The position numbers and the translations under genes are program-made. DNA of 8,540 nt from an uncultured Prevotella sp. (lineage in GTDB: Bacteria; Bacteroidota; Bacteroidia; Bacteroidales; Bacteroidaceae), in the NCBI GenBank assembly GCA_937889855.1, contig CALBYK010000011.1:1-8540 (forward strand), written 5' to 3'. This document shows, piece by piece, positions 6,802 through 8,540 of the stretch (its first letter is position 1; every line of letters begins with the position of its first letter). The notes beneath the pieces are model-generated. The model was not told where the DNA came from. It was given only the letters and a program-made list of their open reading frames with translations, and ran no database searches.

Positions 6802-6822
6802 GATTTGTTTGTTTTATCTATG

Positions 6823-6853
6823 CAAAGATAAGAATTAAATCTTTAACACCAAA
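6823..6853 (-). promoter_or_regulatory. Bacteroidetes-type promoter for the nagB operon
   Basis: On the minus strand, TTTG (6850-6853), a 19-nt spacer and TATCTTTG (6823-6830) match the Bacteroidetes primary sigma factor consensus TTTG / TAnnTTTG exactly. Transcription should start near 6816, giving a 5' leader of about 230 nt before the nagB ATG. No better promoter lies closer to nagB, nor in the 4-nt gaps between the downstream genes, so it probably drives the whole operon. Confidence 0.8.
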
Positions 6854-6979
6854 AACAAATGATTAAAATAAGCCATTTATTTCACATTTTTAAATATTCG
6901 CTCAACCAGTCAGTTATGTTTGTTTAAGCAATAATATAGGGGCCATGAATATCTACATGTAATGAATATGAAACAAAGA
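6854..6979. other. AT-rich intergenic stretch without recognised content
   Basis: Between the nagB promoter and the prfC terminator I see no convincing ORF, RNA gene or repeat. A lone TATGTTTG on the plus strand (6915-6922) resembles a -7 element but has no TTTG at the proper distance and no gene downstream. Confidence 0.6.
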
Positions 6980-7014
6980 GGGTGTGCCAAGACAAATTGT
7001 GCTTTGGCACACCC
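6980..7014 (-). terminator. Hairpin terminator downstream of prfC
   Basis: Positions 6980-6991 pair with 7003-7014 (12 pairs, the innermost one G-U) around an 11-nt loop, starting 46 nt beyond the prfC stop. On the minus strand it is followed by a T-rich run (TCTTTGTTTCAT), as expected for an intrinsic terminator of prfC. The core, GGGTGTGCCAA with TTGGCACACCC, is a close relative of the hairpin at 2158-2201. Confidence 0.75.
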
Positions 7015-7060
7015 ACGTGGATAGGATATCTAATGTATTCGGATTTGGAAACGGCTATCG

Positions 7061-8540
7061 TCAGAACTCACTGGTGAAGTGGAACTTTATGTCCTTGAAG
7101 TCCTGTTGTGCCATGGAGAGCACGTAGCCAGAGTCGGCGAGGAACACGTCGCGTCCGTCGCGGTCCTTTGCCATGTACTGATATTTGCGTTTCTTGAACT
7201 GGTCGAGTTCCTCGGCGTCGTCGCTTTCTATCCAACAAGCCTTATAGAGATGGACTGGTTCCCAACGACACTTGGCGTTGTACTCGTTCTCAAGTCGGTA
7301 CTGTATAACCTCAAACTGCAGCTGTCCCACGGTGCCGATAATCTTGCGGCCGTTGAACTGGTTGACGAACAGCTGCGCCACGCCCTCGTCCATCAATTGG
7401 TTGATGCCCTTCTCAAGCTGCTTCGACTTCATAGGGTCGTCGTTCTCTATATACTTGAACATCTCTGGCGAGAACGACGGGAGTCCGCGGAAGTGGAGTT
7501 TCTCGCCCTCGGTCAGCGTGTCGCCAATCTTGAAGATGCCATTGTCCGGCAGACCCACGATGTCGCCCGGCCACGCCTCGTCGATGGTGCTCTTGCGCTG
7601 CGCCATGAACTGTGTGGGCGACGAGAAGCGCAGGGTCTTGCCCTGGCGCACATGCAGATAGGGCTTGTTGCGCTCGAACTTGCCGCTGCACACCTTGCAG
7701 AAGGCTATGCAGGAGCGGTGATTGGGGTCGATGTTGGCTGTAATCTTGAAGATGAAGCCGGTGAACTTAGGCTCCTCAGGTTCAACGACGCGCTCTTCGG
7801 CCTTTGTGGGACGGGGCGACGGGGCTATCTTCACGAAGCAGTTGAGCAGCTCCTGCACACCGAAGTTGTTCAGCGCCGAGCCGAAGAACACCGGCGCCAC
7901 CTCGGCGGAGCGGTAGGTCTCGACGTCGAACTCGGGGTATACGCCGTCTATCAGCTCAACGTCGTCGCGCAGCTGCTGCGCATCCTGCTCGCCTATATGT
8001 GCCTCAAGTTCTGTGGAGTTGATGTCAACCTCCACTTTCTCAGTCACGCGCTGCTTGTCGGGTTTGAAGAGGTCGAGCTTGTTCTCATAGATGTTGTACA
8101 CGCCCTTGAACTTGGCTCCGATGTTGATAGGCCACGACAGCGGGCGCACCTTTATCTGCAGCTCCTCCTCAAGTTCGTCGAGAAGGTCGAACGGGTCACG
8201 TCCCTCGCGGTCCATCTTGTTGATGAAGATGATAACAGGCGTGTTGCGCATGCGACACACCTCCATGAGCTTGCGTGTCTGTGCCTCCACGCCCTTTGCC
8301 CCGTCCACCACGATGATGGCTGAGTCGACAGCCGTCAGTGTGCGGTAGGTGTCTTCGCAAAAGTCCTGGTGACCCGGGGTGTCGAGGATGTTGATCTTGT
8401 AGCCCTCGTAGTCGAACTCCATTACGGAGGTCGACACGGAGATACCGCGCTGCTTCTCTATGTCCATCCAGTCGGATGTGGCAGTCTTGCGAATCTTGTT
8501 GTTCTTTACTGCACCTGCCACCCGTATCTGTCCACCGAAG
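7061..8540 (-). CDS. prfC: Peptide chain release factor 3 (RF3), N-terminus cut by window edge
   Basis: RF3 is a translational GTPase that removes RF1/RF2 from the ribosome after peptide release. The frame is open to the window edge: the codons upstream of the GTG at 8519-8521 read F-G-G-Q-I-R, part of the conserved FGGQIR-AGAVK segment, so that GTG is internal. About 30-40 residues, including the P-loop (G1), lie outside. Visible GTPase motifs are DTPGHQDF (G3, 8360-8383), NKMD (G4, 8210-8221) and the G5 region near FFGSALNNFGV. The segments DWMDIEKQRGISVSTSVM (switch I region), DPNHRSCIAFCKVCSGKF (domain II) and the C-terminal domain up to FTSEF are intact. The visible 493 residues plus the missing part agree with the roughly 525-530 of RF3. 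It differs from EF-G by lacking domains IV-V. It has its own terminator and is a separate transcription unit from nagB. Confidence 0.96.
   Translation of the reverse strand, partial: FGGQIRVAGAVKNNKIRKTATSDWMDIEKQRGISVSTSVMEFDYEGYKINILDTPGHQDFCEDTYRTLTAVDSAIIVVDGAKGVEAQTRKLMEVCRMRNTPVIIFINKMDREGRDPFDLLDELEEELQIKVRPLSWPINIGAKFKGVYNIYENKLDLFKPDKQRVTEKVEVDINSTELEAHIGEQDAQQLRDDVELIDGVYPEFDVETYRSAEVAPVFFGSALNNFGVQELLNCFVKIAPSPRPTKAEERVVEPEEPKFTGFIFKITANIDPNHRSCIAFCKVCSGKFERNKPYLHVRQGKTLRFSSPTQFMAQRKSTIDEAWPGDIVGLPDNGIFKIGDTLTEGEKLHFRGLPSFSPEMFKYIENDDPMKSKQLEKGINQLMDEGVAQLFVNQFNGRKIIGTVGQLQFEVIQYRLENEYNAKCRWEPVHLYKACWIESDDAEELDQFKKRKYQYMAKDRDGRDVFLADSGYVLSMAQQDFKDIKFHFTSEF

Noticed and set aside
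6915..6922. TATGTTTG as a plus-strand promoter -7 element
   Set aside because: There is no TTTG 19-21 nt upstream and no gene downstream on that strand.
7079..8323. A 414-codon open frame on the plus strand, antisense to prfC
   Set aside because: It lies opposite a strongly conserved RF3 sequence, has a low-complexity Leu/Val/Glu/His-rich product of no recognisable family, and has no promoter. It is a shadow of prfC codon bias.
1..8540. CRISPR arrays, tRNA or rRNA genes, insertion sequences, integrase or attachment sites
   Set aside because: I saw no regularly spaced repeats, tRNA-like cloverleaf, transposase motifs or terminal inverted repeats; the genes look like ordinary chromosomal content.

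Overview
The window looks like a chromosomal segment from a member of the Bacteroidales, probably a Prevotella-type organism. I infer this from four things: a textbook Bacteroidetes promoter (TTTG, 19 nt, TATCTTTG) on the minus strand; no clear Shine-Dalgarno sequences and A-rich start regions; medium-GC genes separated by AT-rich gaps; and protein sequences (RF3, NagB, CBM9-like protein, OPT transporter) that read like Bacteroidales versions. The genus is a judgement from the sequence, not a search result.

Layout. Positions 1-911 (+) hold the C-terminal part of an OPT-family oligopeptide transporter, cut by the window edge. It is followed 30 nt later by a secreted transglutaminase-like protein (942-2144, +). 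A strong bidirectional hairpin (2158-2201) separates this pair from a convergent minus-strand operon. Read in its own direction (right to left), that operon has a promoter (6823-6853), a structured leader of about 230 nt with two tiny ORFs, nagB (6585-5794), a CBM9-like protein (5789-5133), a UvrD-like helicase carrying an embedded DnaQ-type exonuclease (5128-2351), and a candidate 34-residue small protein (2358-2254) overlapping the helicase stop codon. Further right, the prfC gene for release factor 3 (minus strand, cut at its N-terminus by the window edge) ends at 7061. A hairpin at 6980-7014 follows it.

How the genes fit together. The left pair would import peptides (OPT) and act on peptide or protein substrates outside the cytoplasm (transglutaminase/protease fold). 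In the operon, NagB feeds amino-sugar carbon into glycolysis. The CBM9-like protein is plausibly a cytoplasmic carbohydrate-binding protein. The helicase-exonuclease belongs to DNA repair or DNA processing. The three are joined by 4-nt gaps, so they are almost certainly co-transcribed, although no obvious pathway unites them.

The most interesting signals are: (1) the exonuclease inserted inside the 2B region of an SF1A helicase with all catalytic residues intact; (2) the nagB leader, which encodes a 26-residue peptide with five consecutive Thr codons whose second half is folded into a hairpin; (3) the small ORF overlapping the helicase stop; and (4) a recurrent hairpin terminator whose two copies differ by a compensatory base-pair change.
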